A DNA stretch of 64,000 bases from Acinetobacter lwoffii (GCF_024129435.1 NZ_JAMXXN010000005.1:115959-179958), one strand, 5' to 3'; counted from the stretch's first letter, positions 30,019 to 40,312 are shown. Notes: a model not told the origin generated them from the letters alone. Made by a program: numbers and translations.

Positions 30019-31182
30019 TTATTTAACACGTTGTAAAGTTACAGGATCTTCACCTTGCGGATGTAAGATAAGATTGTTGTTAGATATATTGATGTTTGCA
30101 ATTGTCTTACCGCCATTTGAACTATCTTGTAATCCACCACACTCGTTGGTATCGAATAATACCTCGGTTGTGGTGAGAGTATTTGCTGACAATGTATATT
30201 TGCCATATTCAATTCCTGGCCAACCACAGTCATCTCCACCTTCAGTGTCTAGGAAGAAATAATAGTTGTTATCGAAGAAAGCAAATAGGTGCGTTTCATT
30301 AAGTCGCCACGTGCCGACGAGACTATTGGACTGCTTAACTCGATTTAAACGGTATTCAGTATTAACGCCTGGTTCAGTAAGAATTAATTGAGTTCCATTA
30401 AAGTTTAAAGAATAAGGTTTATTCTCGGCAGGATGTGAAAGTCCCCATTCACCATTGGTATCATGCAGGATTTCCGGTTCAATCACGGTTGTTGTTGCAT
30501 TCCATTTTAAGCGGCCCATTTCAATGCCTGCTTGACCACTCTCATCTTTGGCTTCTGCTTCACCTAGTGCATAGCGTCCATCTTCCAAAATGTGAATCAA
30601 CACAGCAGTGTTATCGGTACGGTTAATCTCCCAAGTGCCGGCAATATCTTTGTAGAAGGTCGCTTGGAAGTGTGCTTTAGCATCCTCTTCATTCACTAAC
30701 TTTTCTTCAGGAATTACTGTTTTGACAATAGCTTCATTTTTAAAGTCATTATAAGGTTGGTCAAAATTGATACTCTGATTTTTTAAGGCATCTGTAGTGG
30801 CCGTACTAATTTTAAGTTTGTCATCGTTATCATCTCCATCTAAGGATTGTAAAAATACCAGTAAGTTAAGGCGAGCATTTTCAGTCTCAGCTAAATCCAA
30901 AGGGGTAACACGTTCTTTTGCTTCAATTTCATTCCCGAGTTGAACATCACCAATATAGAATTTAACCGTTTCTCCTTCATTGAAGTTAAATTCACCATCG
31001 TCATTGGTAAAACCTGTAGCACCACTACTTGTGACATAGCGTACCCCAGCAATCACAGCATCCGTTAGTACCCCGGTCTGGGTTCCAATATTACTTGTTG
31101 GAGGTGTACTTGAGTTATCATCCGAACCACCACAGGCACTAAGTAACCCTGCTAAAGCAATACAAAGTAAAGTCTTTTTCAT
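30019..31182 (-). CDS. Large lipoprotein, possible adhesin-like surface protein
   Basis: 387 aa. It has a lipobox (LLSAC, Cys17) followed by GGSDDNSSTPP, a flexible acidic linker typical of surface lipoproteins. A module at about 38-95 (VLTDAVIAGVRYVTSSG...GFTNDDGEFNFNEGE) occurs at the N-terminus of many gamma-proteobacterial secreted proteins. After about residue 180 there are two related segments, each with a W-containing core (GTWEINRT... and GTWRLNETH...), which look like a tandem repeat of a small beta domain. Function unknown. Confidence 0.75.
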   Translation of the reverse strand: MKKTLLCIALAGLLSACGGSDDNSSTPPTSNIGTQTGVLTDAVIAGVRYVTSSGATGFTNDDGEFNFNEGETVKFYIGDVQLGNEIEAKERVTPLDLAETENARLNLLVFLQSLDGDDNDDKLKISTATTDALKNQSINFDQPYNDFKNEAIVKTVIPEEKLVNEEDAKAHFQATFYKDIAGTWEINRTDNTAVLIHILEDGRYALGEAEAKDESGQAGIEMGRLKWNATTTVIEPEILHDTNGEWGLSHPAENKPYSLNFNGTQLILTEPGVNTEYRLNRVKQSNSLVGTWRLNETHLFAFFDNNYYFFLDTEGGDDCGWPGIEYGKYTLSANTLTTTEVLFDTNECGGLQDSSNGGKTIANINISNNNLILHPQGEDPVTLQRVK

Positions 31183-31497
31183 TAGAATCTTCCTGAAATT
31201 TATAATGTGGATTCAGTATAAAAAGACCCTTATATTTGCCATATCCCAAAATGAGGAGGTTAAGAGCTTTTTAATGCATGAATCCTTTAAATTAGAAAGA
31301 AATTCCTATTTATATTGGGAAGCAATCTTAACTATCCGTAAATTGATGTATGAGATAAGTTGAAAGGTGGCAAAAATAATCAACTATTCATTTAAAAATT
31401 CTAATTATACAAATATAGATTAACTGTTTATTTATTGATCATAGAGCACTATCTATATTTGCCGAGGTTGCTAAAATTCGCGCAATTTTGAATAGAA
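31183..31497. other. Gap between divergent lipoprotein and acyltransferase genes
   Basis: 315 AT-rich bases with no ORF, terminator or repeat that I can support. They presumably carry both promoters. Confidence 0.4.
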
Positions 31498-32094
31498 TTG
31501 GTGCGTGACGTGTTTGAGAAGTTAGCAGAACAAAGCCTGAGGCTGATGGGTTGGGAAATTGATAACCATTGGCCCTTAGATTTAGACCAATGTGTCATGA
31601 TTGCTGCGCCTCATACCAGTAATTGGGATGCACTGTATGCGCGACTGGCCTTAAAAGCATTAGGTGTGAATGTTCGCTTAACCATTAAAGACAGTTATAT
31701 GAAATTGCCATTTGGACCTTTTGTGCGTGCTATGGGCGGTATCGGGATTGATCGCCGTCCTAAACAGCCGGGGGAGCCTAGTCCGAGTATGGTTCAGGTG
31801 ATGACGGAATTATTCAAGACCCATCCTAAACTGGTGATGCTGGTCACGCCAGAAGCGACTCGTGCTAAACAGGAACAGTGGAAGACAGGTTTTTATCATG
31901 TTGCGATTAATGCAGGTGTGCCGATTGCATTGGCCTATATGGATTATGAGAAGAAGAAAACTGGTGTAGGTAAAATTGTTTATCCGACAGGGGATTATGA
32001 AAAAGACATGGCAGAAATCATGGCATTTTATGCAGAGATTCAGCCAAAATTCCCTGAATGCTTCAGCGTAGATCAGCGCTATTATCAGAATTAA
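31498..32094 (+). CDS. PlsC-family acyltransferase
   Basis: 198 aa, related to 1-acylglycerol-3-phosphate acyltransferases. The acyl-transfer motif is APHTSNWDAL (HX4D), followed by the FGPFVRAMGGIGIDRR block and TPEATRAKQEQWKTGFYHVA, equivalent to motif III. It has no clear long membrane helix, so it is a compact member. The start is uncertain: the frame offers TTG 31498, GTG 31501 and GTG 31510, none with a good ribosome site. It is followed by a terminator at 32105. Confidence 0.85.
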   Translation: MVRDVFEKLAEQSLRLMGWEIDNHWPLDLDQCVMIAAPHTSNWDALYARLALKALGVNVRLTIKDSYMKLPFGPFVRAMGGIGIDRRPKQPGEPSPSMVQVMTELFKTHPKLVMLVTPEATRAKQEQWKTGFYHVAINAGVPIALAYMDYEKKKTGVGKIVYPTGDYEKDMAEIMAFYAEIQPKFPECFSVDQRYYQN

Positions 32095-32104
32095 AATTGA
32101 GTTG

Positions 32105-32137
32105 AAAAAAAGCAGGAAAATTCTCCTGCTTTTTTAT
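32105..32137. terminator. Terminator after the acyltransferase
   Basis: AAAAAAAGCAGGA-AAATT-CTCCTGCTTTTTT. It lies between convergent genes and can act in both directions. Confidence 0.85.
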
Positions 32138-32165
32138 TGCCTAATCATCATGAAGATTGACAGAC

Positions 32166-32492
32166 TTAAGATGCATTTTCAGAAGCGGGTAAAATTCCAC
32201 CCAGATTTTGGCAGGCATCTTTATAAAGATCATATTGTTGCTCCACCACTTCATGCAGTGGCAGGTCAAACAGCTCTTCACCTTGATGATACTGTTTGAT
32301 ATAAGACTCGACTTTGGATTTGCTGCTATACAACATCTGCTGATAATAGTCGGTCATACTGCTATGTGGCATTTGGGCGGTATCTACCTTGGCACAATGG
32401 AAATTTTGCAGTAATTGTTCTGATTTTTTCAAATCGCTGGACATACAACCTGCCAGTAGCAAGGTACTGAGCAATGTCGTGATAAATTTCAT
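32166..32492 (-). CDS. Small lipoprotein of unknown function
   Basis: About 108 aa from ATG 32492 (MKFITTLLSTLLLAGC). The lipobox LLAGC gives a lipidated Cys16. The mature part is helical and polar, with cysteines at FHCAK and DACQN. Starting at 32525 would add 11 residues before the signal peptide, which is less likely. No family was recognised. Confidence 0.72.
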   Translation of the reverse strand: MKFITTLLSTLLLAGCMSSDLKKSEQLLQNFHCAKVDTAQMPHSSMTDYYQQMLYSSKSKVESYIKQYHQGEELFDLPLHEVVEQQYDLYKDACQNLGGILPASENAS

Positions 32493-32626
32493 GGAAAGTA
32501 GACTAAAGGCTTTATGGGAGCGCACTATTGTAGAAGTAAAACCCGGTCACAAAACCTTTTTAATCTACCAAATGGTTAAAAAATAGAACAACAGAATTTG
32601 AAAATTCAAGTCCATTCTCTAAACAT

Positions 32627-33388
32627 TTAACCTTTGACCAAGCCACCATCTACAATCAGGTTTTGTCCTGTGACGGCACGTGAATAAGGTGACAAAAACA
32701 TCAGGATTGCAGCAGCAAATTCTTCTGGTGTAATTACGCGGCGTAAAGGCGTCGATTGAGCAATCAGGTCAAAGACAATGTCAGGTGTGGCCTTACTGGC
32801 ATCCGTGGTTTGTAACAGGCCACCAGAGAGCATATTCACATTGATGCCATATTGTCCCAAGTCCTGCGCCGTGGTGCGGGTAAAGGCCAATAATGCAGCT
32901 TTGGCGGTGGTATAGTCATGATAAGGAACCACCGGATTTTGCACCAGGTTTGTACCAATATTCACGATCCGGCCAAACCCTGCCTGTTTCATATCATCCA
33001 GTGCGGCTTGTGTAGTATTTAAGGCAGCCTGTACTGCACCGCTAAATTGCCGTTGCAACATATCCCAAGTCAGCGTTTCTACTTTAGGGCGTGCATCACC
33101 ATTAAATTCAAATTGAATCAGTGCGTTATTGATTACAGCATGAATCGCTTCCCCGAAATGGGTTTTAGCTGCGGCAAATAAAGCGCGGACCTGATCAGTT
33201 TGAGTGACATCTGCCTGATAAATAAATACCTGTTCAGGATACTGCTGGGCCAGCTGTTCAGCTTGCTGCTGACTGCTATGATAATTGACGACCACGCGCG
33301 CGCCCTCAGCCAGTAAAGCCTGAGTAATGGCTAAACCCAAACCACGTGCACCACCAGTAACAAGAACAATCTGATCACGAATCTGCAT
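32627..33388 (-). CDS. Short-chain dehydrogenase/reductase (FabG-like)
   Basis: 253 aa SDR. The NADP-binding TGGARGLGLAIT (TGxxxGxG) is at the N-terminus, NNAL is the structural NNA(G)-type motif, and the catalytic YxxxK is in YHDYTTAKAALLAF. The closing segment VTGQNLIVDGG is typical of the classical 3-oxoacyl-ACP reductase group. As a stand-alone gene it may reduce another carbonyl substrate. Confidence 0.88.
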   Translation of the reverse strand: MQIRDQIVLVTGGARGLGLAITQALLAEGARVVVNYHSSQQQAEQLAQQYPEQVFIYQADVTQTDQVRALFAAAKTHFGEAIHAVINNALIQFEFNGDARPKVETLTWDMLQRQFSGAVQAALNTTQAALDDMKQAGFGRIVNIGTNLVQNPVVPYHDYTTAKAALLAFTRTTAQDLGQYGINVNMLSGGLLQTTDASKATPDIVFDLIAQSTPLRRVITPEEFAAAILMFLSPYSRAVTGQNLIVDGGLVKG

Positions 33389-33486
33389 AATGATGATCTA
33401 TATTTACAAAGATTGGCCTTAACATAGCAGTTATTTCACCGGATTCAAGCTTTAGCGGGGAAGACAGACTCGGCTTGATCTTGTGT

Positions 33487-34221
33487 TTAAATGAATTGGG
33501 ACGCTAATAGAAAACAGCCTGCACTAAAGAGTAAACTTAAGATCATGCGTTTGAACAGTAATTCCGAAATTTTATAAAATAGTTTTGCGCCTAAAATTGC
33601 CGGAATACTCACAAAAACAATCAGCAAGGCCATATAGGGTAAATGGCTTTGATTGATCAGGCCTTGCCATACATAAGTACCCAGCGTGAAAAGCTGAATT
33701 GCAAAATTAAAGTGCCGTAAAATATAGCGCTGCTGGGTTTTGGGTAATTGTTTTAACATCACCCAGGCCGAAGGAATAGCACCGCAAAAACCGCCCAGTC
33801 CTCCTAAAATTCCGCCAATAAAACCGATGCAGCTATCAGTCAATTTTCCTGAATGCTGAATTGTTTTGAATTGCGGATTGAATAGCATCACCGGACACCA
33901 CAGTACCAGAAAAAATCCCAAGATCATCTTAAAGGTATCTGCTTGAATGATCTGCAACAGATAAGTACCCAGCGGCACGCCAATCAGACCAGCAATCAGA
34001 TAAGGCAGCACCAACTGCCTGGATAAAACTAGCTGCTTTTTTTCCTGACTGAGTGAAATCACATGACTCCAGATCGAGGCAAATACCAGCAAGGGCGCGG
34101 CCAGTTGCGGAGGCAGCACCCAGACCCAGAAAGACATGGCGATCATGGCAAAGGCAAAGCCGGTCAGCCCCTGGACAAAACCTGCGACCATTGCACCAAG
34201 AATAAATAACAGCCAAGTCAT
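33487..34221 (-). CDS. TauE/SafE-family (TSUP) permease
   Basis: 244 aa integral membrane protein with about seven hydrophobic segments (first GAMVAGFVQGLTGFAFAMIA, later LGGLGGFCGAIPSAWVML). Two related halves, each beginning with a G-x-x-G-G/T-G-F motif, are characteristic of the sulfite-exporter TauE/SafE family, which moves small anions such as sulfite, sulfoacetate or other organosulfur compounds. No sulfur gene is adjacent, so the substrate is open. Confidence 0.85.
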   Translation of the reverse strand: MTWLLFILGAMVAGFVQGLTGFAFAMIAMSFWVWVLPPQLAAPLLVFASIWSHVISLSQEKKQLVLSRQLVLPYLIAGLIGVPLGTYLLQIIQADTFKMILGFFLVLWCPVMLFNPQFKTIQHSGKLTDSCIGFIGGILGGLGGFCGAIPSAWVMLKQLPKTQQRYILRHFNFAIQLFTLGTYVWQGLINQSHLPYMALLIVFVSIPAILGAKLFYKISELLFKRMILSLLFSAGCFLLASQFI

Positions 34222-34467
34222 AAAGATCAGGTCATAAGCAAAGGCAGCAGTATTCTCAAGATTTAAACAAAAGCCAAGCTTCCATTTAGCTGGATTTATG
34301 CAAATGAAAGTTCAAATTCTCATAAAAGCATGAATGCTAATTAAGAAAAAAGAGGTTTACGGCCATGCATAAAACATGCATAAATCTCTACAAGAGTGCA
34401 ACAATGGCTCCGTTCACTCTCCATGAACTCGCCTGATACTGACAGAGTGCAGTAAGAGGTGATGGAC

Positions 34468-34680
34468 ATGATGAAAAAAGTGATATTACTTTCTGTATTG
34501 GCTGTGTCATTAACCGGTTGTGTGGTTGATCCTTGGGATGATGATTATCGTGGCAACAGAGATCGTAATGGACATTATGATCGAGACCACAGAAATCATG
34601 ACTGGAAAAATAAGGACCATAAAGATCATCGGGATTGGAAACGTGACCGAGATAACCGCGACTGGCGCCGTGATCGTTAA
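34468..34680 (+). CDS. Small lipoprotein with a highly charged DR/DW/DH-rich tail
   Basis: About 70 aa. The signal peptide MMKKVILLSVLAVSLTGC has lipobox LTGC. The rest is almost only Asp, Arg, His, Asn, Lys and Trp in short repeats (RDRNGHYDRDHRNHDW, KDHRDWKRDRDNRDW). The composition suggests a disordered, possibly metal-binding envelope lipoprotein; this is inference. ATG 34468 follows AAGAGGTG. The opposite strand is open too (34388-34684), but the signal peptide and terminator support the plus strand. Confidence 0.72.
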   Translation: MMKKVILLSVLAVSLTGCVVDPWDDDYRGNRDRNGHYDRDHRNHDWKNKDHKDHRDWKRDRDNRDWRRDR

Positions 34681-34711
34681 TCACAGTCTTTAAATTTGAC
34701 TGACTACAATG

Positions 34712-34744
34712 ACAAAAAGGATTCCACTGAGGAATCCTTTTTTA
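34712..34744. terminator. Terminator between the charged lipoprotein and rsmD
   Basis: AAAAAGGATTCC-ACTGA-GGAATCCTTTTTT; probably bidirectional between convergent genes. Confidence 0.88.
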
Positions 34745-34767
34745 ATGGCTCTTCAAAACAATTTAAA

Positions 34768-35325
34768 TCAAGAAATACTTTTTTGATAAAGCCCCGCACG
34801 AACTGTACCGGCTTTGGTATTTTTAATTAAACGCCATGAGGACGGTAATTTAAGTAATTGTAAATCACGATCTGCTTCTACATAAATATAGGCATTGTCC
34901 TTGATCAGAGGATCTGCCTTTAGCGCTAGTTCTTCCCATAAATCCAGGCTATATGGCGGATCTAGAAAAACCAGATCAAACTGTGCCTGAAGGGTAGACA
35001 AAGCTTGCTGCGCCGTAGCCACTTTTAATTGTGCACGTGCTTTGGTGACTTTTAAAAGTTCCAGATTTTGGGTCAGAAATTGTGCCTGAGTACGATCCGG
35101 CTCAATCATCACCACTGATGCAGCACCACGCGATAATGCCTCAAACGCCAATGCCCCAGAACCGGCACAAATATCCAACACCTGGGCATTTTGTACATCC
35201 CACATCAGCCAATTAAACAGTGTTTCCCGAACACGGTCAGGCGTCGGGCGCAAACCCTCAATGCTGGCAAAAGGCAGTTGGCGGCGTTTCCAGTCACCAC
35301 CAATAATTCGAAGCTGGTTTTTCAT
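34768..35325 (-). CDS. rsmD: 16S rRNA (guanine966-N2)-methyltransferase
   Basis: 185 aa SAM methyltransferase modifying G966 of 16S rRNA. RIIGGDWKRRQLPF and LRPTPDRVRETLFNWL are family-specific. Motif I is DICAGSGALAFEALSRGA, and the catalytic LDPPY (DPPY) is near residue 120. It starts two bases after the mrdA stop, so the two are cotranscribed. Confidence 0.95.
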   Translation of the reverse strand: MKNQLRIIGGDWKRRQLPFASIEGLRPTPDRVRETLFNWLMWDVQNAQVLDICAGSGALAFEALSRGAASVVMIEPDRTQAQFLTQNLELLKVTKARAQLKVATAQQALSTLQAQFDLVFLDPPYSLDLWEELALKADPLIKDNAYIYVEADRDLQLLKLPSSWRLIKNTKAGTVRAGLYQKSIS

Positions 35326-35327
35326 CT

Positions 35328-37379
35328 TTAATCTCGCTCTACCGGTGTCGGAGCAGGTGTTGCTGCGGGAGATGCAGCCGTATTTGCAGAAGTCGGAGCA
35401 GCATTGTCGGGCTGGTCACTGGCTGGAACGGCACTAGATGCTGCATCCTGACTCAACATGCCTGCACCACTTGGCAATTCAGCTGGCTTGATTCCGGCCG
35501 TCATCAGACCACCACTTAATTGGTGGCCTTGTGGGCGTACCGGATTTTTATCTTTATGCAGTAACCAGTAATCAAAAATTGGACGGGCCAGAGCCGTTGC
35601 GGCACTACCACCGCGACCATTTTCCAGAATAACTGCAATCGCGATTTCAGGATTTTCAGCAGGTGCAAAACCGACAAACAGGCCATGATCCAGCTGACGG
35701 TCAGTCAATAAGGATTCATTATAGCGCTTGCCCTGAGCAATACTTTTTACCTGTGCCGTACCGGTTTTTCCGGCAATAGAATATTGTAAGCCGCTTTTGA
35801 TGCCTCGGCCTGTACCGGATTGAATTACGTCCACCATCGCATCACGCATTTTGATCCAGTCTTCTTCCTGACCATTAAAATCGATCTTGCCATGCGTGCC
35901 ATTATGCACCTTGAACGGTTTGGCACCGCGACTTTCGCGCAGAACATGGGGAATGACTTTATTGCCATGGTTGGCGGTAATGGCTGTGGCCATAGCCAGC
36001 TGCAATGGCGTTGAAGTAAAAGCACCCTGACCAATACTGACAGAAATGGTTTCACCACGTGACCATTTGGCCTTGCGGGTACGCATTTTCCATTCCGGGT
36101 TTGGATACAGTCCTGAGCTTTCACTTGGTAAGTCCACGCCGGTTTTTTCCCCAAAGCCAAACTGACGCATCCAGGTATTCATTTTTTCAATACCCATGCG
36201 GTAGGACATGACATAGAAATAAGTATCACAGGAGACCACTTGCGATTTATGCAAGTTGACTACGCCGTGTCCTGACTTTTTCCAGTCGCGGAATTTATGC
36301 GAATCGCCCGGAAGTGTGAAATAGCCGGGATCGGAAATTGCTGTATCCCAATCGACCAGGCCATAATGAAGGCCACCCAGGCCAAACATCGGTTTAATGG
36401 TCGAACCTGGAGGATAAGTTCCTTGAACCGCCCGGTTATATAGCGGCTGATCAAGGTTATCACGTAAGTAGGAATAATCTTTGGTGCTAATCCCAGTCAC
36501 AAACAGATTCGGGTTAAAACTTGGGCTGGAGACCAGCGCCAGAATTTCTCCGGTTGTAGGATTCATCGCCACAATCGCGCCACGACGCCCGGCCAGTTGC
36601 TCCGAAGCTACTACCTGTAAACCGTAATCCAGTGACAGGAACAGATCATTACCACGCACCGGATCTTTACGGCCCAAATGACGCAGCACATTACCAAAGG
36701 CATCTGCTTCGACTGATTCATTTCCCGGCACACCATGCAGCAGCTCTTCATAGGATTTTTCCACCCCGATTTTTCCGATCAGGTTGGTTCCAGCATAGAG
36801 ATCCTTATCAATTAATTTCAGTTCTTTGTCATTAATCCGGCCGACATAACCAATCACATGTGCAAACAGATCGCCATGTGGGTAATAGCGAGTCATCTGG
36901 GTTTCAATATTCACGCCCGGAAATTGATATTTCACTTCACTGAAACGCGCAATATCATTTTCATTCAGATTGAGCTTGATTGAAACCCGCTCGGTTTTAC
37001 GCGCTGTTTTAATCCGGGTTTGAAAGCGTTCCAGGTCTTCTTCGGTCAGTTCCAGAATCGGTTTGAGGCGTTCGAGCGTTTGATCGATATCCTGTACGTC
37101 GGCACGACTTAAAGTGGCAGTAAATACCGGATAGTTATCGGCCAGCAGAACGCCGTTTCGGTCATAAATATAACCGCGCGCTGGAGGCAAGGGCTGTAGA
37201 CGAATCCGGTTCTCATCAGAAGCTGTAGTAAAGCTTTCAAAGTTAAACAGTTGCAAATAGGCATAGCGGCTGACCAGCAGCAGCATAAAGAAAATGACAA
37301 TCCCCATGGAAATCAAGACTCGACTGCGATAGATGCGCTTTTCTTGTTGTGCGTTTTTTAAAGGAAAGTGCTGCTTCAT
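35328..37379 (-). CDS. mrdA: Penicillin-binding protein 2 (peptidoglycan transpeptidase)
   Basis: PBP2 is the elongation-specific DD-transpeptidase of the Rod system at the inner membrane. It is 683 aa from ATG 37379 (MKQHFPLKN). It has one N-terminal membrane anchor (about 24-44), a dimerisation/pedestal domain, then the penicillin-binding domain with GSTIKPM (SxxK nucleophile), SCD (SxN position) and KTGTAQ (KTG). The proline/alanine-rich C-terminal tail (about 640-683) is low complexity. ATG 37379 fits the family better than 37421. The partner rodA is not adjacent; instead rsmD follows. Confidence 0.95.
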   Translation of the reverse strand: MKQHFPLKNAQQEKRIYRSRVLISMGIVIFFMLLLVSRYAYLQLFNFESFTTASDENRIRLQPLPPARGYIYDRNGVLLADNYPVFTATLSRADVQDIDQTLERLKPILELTEEDLERFQTRIKTARKTERVSIKLNLNENDIARFSEVKYQFPGVNIETQMTRYYPHGDLFAHVIGYVGRINDKELKLIDKDLYAGTNLIGKIGVEKSYEELLHGVPGNESVEADAFGNVLRHLGRKDPVRGNDLFLSLDYGLQVVASEQLAGRRGAIVAMNPTTGEILALVSSPSFNPNLFVTGISTKDYSYLRDNLDQPLYNRAVQGTYPPGSTIKPMFGLGGLHYGLVDWDTAISDPGYFTLPGDSHKFRDWKKSGHGVVNLHKSQVVSCDTYFYVMSYRMGIEKMNTWMRQFGFGEKTGVDLPSESSGLYPNPEWKMRTRKAKWSRGETISVSIGQGAFTSTPLQLAMATAITANHGNKVIPHVLRESRGAKPFKVHNGTHGKIDFNGQEEDWIKMRDAMVDVIQSGTGRGIKSGLQYSIAGKTGTAQVKSIAQGKRYNESLLTDRQLDHGLFVGFAPAENPEIAIAVILENGRGGSAATALARPIFDYWLLHKDKNPVRPQGHQLSGGLMTAGIKPAELPSGAGMLSQDAASSAVPASDQPDNAAPTSANTAASPAATPAPTPVERD

Positions 37380-37617
37380 ACGCGATCGACTTAAGACCTG
37401 AGAGTGGTAGAAAAGAATCAAAGTGGAGTATTCTAACGCAACTGCACTTGATTTGATAATGAAAAACTGCCCTTACAATCAGTTCCTTTAAGCTTTGACT
37501 TTGCAGACATTAAAATTGTAAAGTGCTGTATATAAGAGTTGTGATAATTCTGCTAGAGTAAAATCTAATAAAAATAGGACTATACCAAAAACTATAATTA
37601 AGGAAGATGGTGAAGGA

Positions 37618-38136
37618 ATGAACAAGGTTTACCCTTTGTTAGCGTTTGCATTGTGGGCGAACGGGGCTTATGCACATGATCAGATTAATAATACTGCAAC
37701 CAAAATAGAGCCTGCTCAGGCAAAAGCCTTTAATGTGGGTGTTGGTTTTACCCAGAAATTACTGCATTTAAATACCGAATGGGTGAACCCTTATGGGATT
37801 GCTTATGTGAAAGGTGGTGTTTTTCTGGATGATGATCGTACGATTGGCGGTCAGGCAGGCTTTCGTTATCCTGCACATCTCACCGGCAAAGACAAAAATG
37901 GTTATTATGTCGGGGTTTATGCCGGTCATATCGACAGCAAATAGGTTGATGGCGAGTATGAAGGCCGTTTAGGTGCTGGCGTTGATTTGGCCTATGTTTT
38001 GCTTAGTTCAGAACGGATCAGCAGTTTTAGTATCGGGATCGGTGCCGGAGAGAAACTCGAAGACCGAAATGGTCGTGCTGTGGCTGAAACAGAACCCCGG
38101 CTACAATTTTCCTATACTTTAAGTATCGGTTTATAG
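37618..38136 (+). pseudogene. Exported beta-strand-rich protein interrupted by an in-frame amber codon
   Basis: The frame reads a signal peptide (MNKVYPLLAFALWANGAYA) and a Gly/aromatic-rich sequence up to TAG at 37942-37944. It then continues in the same frame without any shift (VDGEYEGRLGAGVDLAYVLL...) to TAG at 38134-38136, ending LQFSYTLSIGL. The two parts join as one protein of about 172 residues, like a small outer-membrane barrel of the kind common in Acinetobacter. A single base change (for example CAG or AAG to TAG) explains the stop. The first part alone would be 108 aa. Confidence 0.75.
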
Positions 38137-38201
38137 ACAAAATATTCGACCTTATTAATATGTGTATTCTGTGAACAAAAAATTAAATATGGAAGTTATG
38201 C

Positions 38202-39518
38202 ATGCTTGAGTACGTCAACGAGTTGTGGCAAACCTTTGTAAACCGCCCGGATTTTTGGGCCGTGCTCAGCATTATTCCAGTGACTGCATTTGTAACCTGG
38301 GCTCACGTCTGGATGGCGCTGAAAATGGTCTTTTATCCGATCAATTTTTGGGGTTTCCATCTCGGGCCTTTACCTGTGGGCTGGCAAGGGATTGTGCCAC
38401 GCAAAGCTGGACGTATTTCAGGCATTATTACCGATAACACACTGTCAAAATTGGGCTCCATTCGCGAATTTTTACAAGCGATGGATCCGGATGATATGGC
38501 ACGGATCATTGGAGAACAGGTCGGTTTCGAACTGGAACATCTGATTGATGAAGTGATGATGGATCGCAATGCGGTGCTCTGGGAAAACCTACCTTTTGCT
38601 ATTAAGCGCAGAATTTATGCACAAGCACAAAAACAAATGCCGGCAATTTTGCGTGAATTAGTGACTGAGCTGACCATGAACGTCGAGTCACTTGTAGATA
38701 TGCGTGAAATGGTAGTGAGCCAGATGGAAGGCGACCGTCGCTTGATGGTGCGTATGTTCCTGAAGGTGGGTCAAAAAGAGATCAATTTTATCTGGCATAT
38801 CAGTGCCCTCATCGGGATGTTCTTTGGGATTTTCCAGATGATTGTCTGGTTTGTAGTGCCGTGGCACTGGACTGTACCGTTCTGGGCTGCGATCTGGGGC
38901 TTTTTGACCAACTGGATCGCGATCTGGATGGTATTCAACCCACTCTATCCACACCCAGTAAAGTACCCGCAATTCTTTGCCCGTACCACAAATCGCAAGT
39001 TTCCGTGGATTAAGCCGGTGATTCCTCGTATCGGCACCTATAACATACAAGGCGCATTTATGAAACGTCAGGATGAAGTCTCTGACGTCTTCGCAAGTGT
39101 AGTCACAGAAGACCTGATTACGTTAAAATCGATCATGACCGAGATGATGTATGGCGGCAGAAAAGACAAAACCCGCCGCATTATCAAACGTCATATTAAT
39201 GAAATTATGGAAACACCCCTGGTTCGGACCTCTTTACAGCTGTCTTTAGGACCGAAAGAGTATGCAAAACTCAAGACGGACTTGATCGATCGCTCGATTG
39301 AAATTACGATGGTACCTGTATGCGACCCAGCATTTAATGCGAGCCGTGCACAGAAAATCTATCAAATGTTTAGAGACCGCATACGTGAGTTGACTCCGAA
39401 GGAGTTTCAGAATCTTTTACGTCCTGCATTTCAGGAAGATGAATGGATTCTGATTTTATTGGGTGGGGTAACCGGTTTTGTCGCGGGTTTAATCCATTTG
39501 TTTGTGGCTTTCTTATAA
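38202..39518 (+). CDS. DUF445 family membrane protein
   Basis: 438 aa with an N-terminal membrane segment (about 18-45), a central pair (about 205-250, ISALIGMFFGIFQMIVWFVV and onward) and a C-terminal hairpin (ILILLGGVTGFVAGLIHLFV). The NWIAIWMVFNPLYPHP stretch matches the conserved N-W/A-x-x-M-x-F-x-P core of DUF445 (YheB/YjiN-like) proteins. Function unknown. ATG 38202 follows ATGGAAG. adk begins 75 bases later. Confidence 0.82.
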   Translation: MLEYVNELWQTFVNRPDFWAVLSIIPVTAFVTWAHVWMALKMVFYPINFWGFHLGPLPVGWQGIVPRKAGRISGIITDNTLSKLGSIREFLQAMDPDDMARIIGEQVGFELEHLIDEVMMDRNAVLWENLPFAIKRRIYAQAQKQMPAILRELVTELTMNVESLVDMREMVVSQMEGDRRLMVRMFLKVGQKEINFIWHISALIGMFFGIFQMIVWFVVPWHWTVPFWAAIWGFLTNWIAIWMVFNPLYPHPVKYPQFFARTTNRKFPWIKPVIPRIGTYNIQGAFMKRQDEVSDVFASVVTEDLITLKSIMTEMMYGGRKDKTRRIIKRHINEIMETPLVRTSLQLSLGPKEYAKLKTDLIDRSIEITMVPVCDPAFNASRAQKIYQMFRDRIRELTPKEFQNLLRPAFQEDEWILILLGGVTGFVAGLIHLFVAFL

Positions 39519-39581
39519 TGAGATGTCGGGGGACACAATCGGGTGATTGTGGTCGTGGCGTCATACATATTGTTTAAATGA

Positions 39582-40253
<672 letters not shown>

Positions 40254-40280
40254 TCGGCTGACGATGATTTTGACAATCGG

Positions 40281-40312
40281 AGAGCCCTAAGTCATATTAG
40301 GGCTCTTTTTTA
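40281..40312 (+). terminator. Terminator after adk
   Basis: AGAGCCCTAA-GTCATA-TTAGGGCTCT followed by T residues. Confidence 0.88.

Noticed and set aside
34388..34684. A 98-codon frame antisense to the charged lipoprotein
   Set aside because: The plus strand has a lipoprotein signal, ribosome site and terminator; the antisense frame has none and arises from the repetitive GAT/CGT composition.
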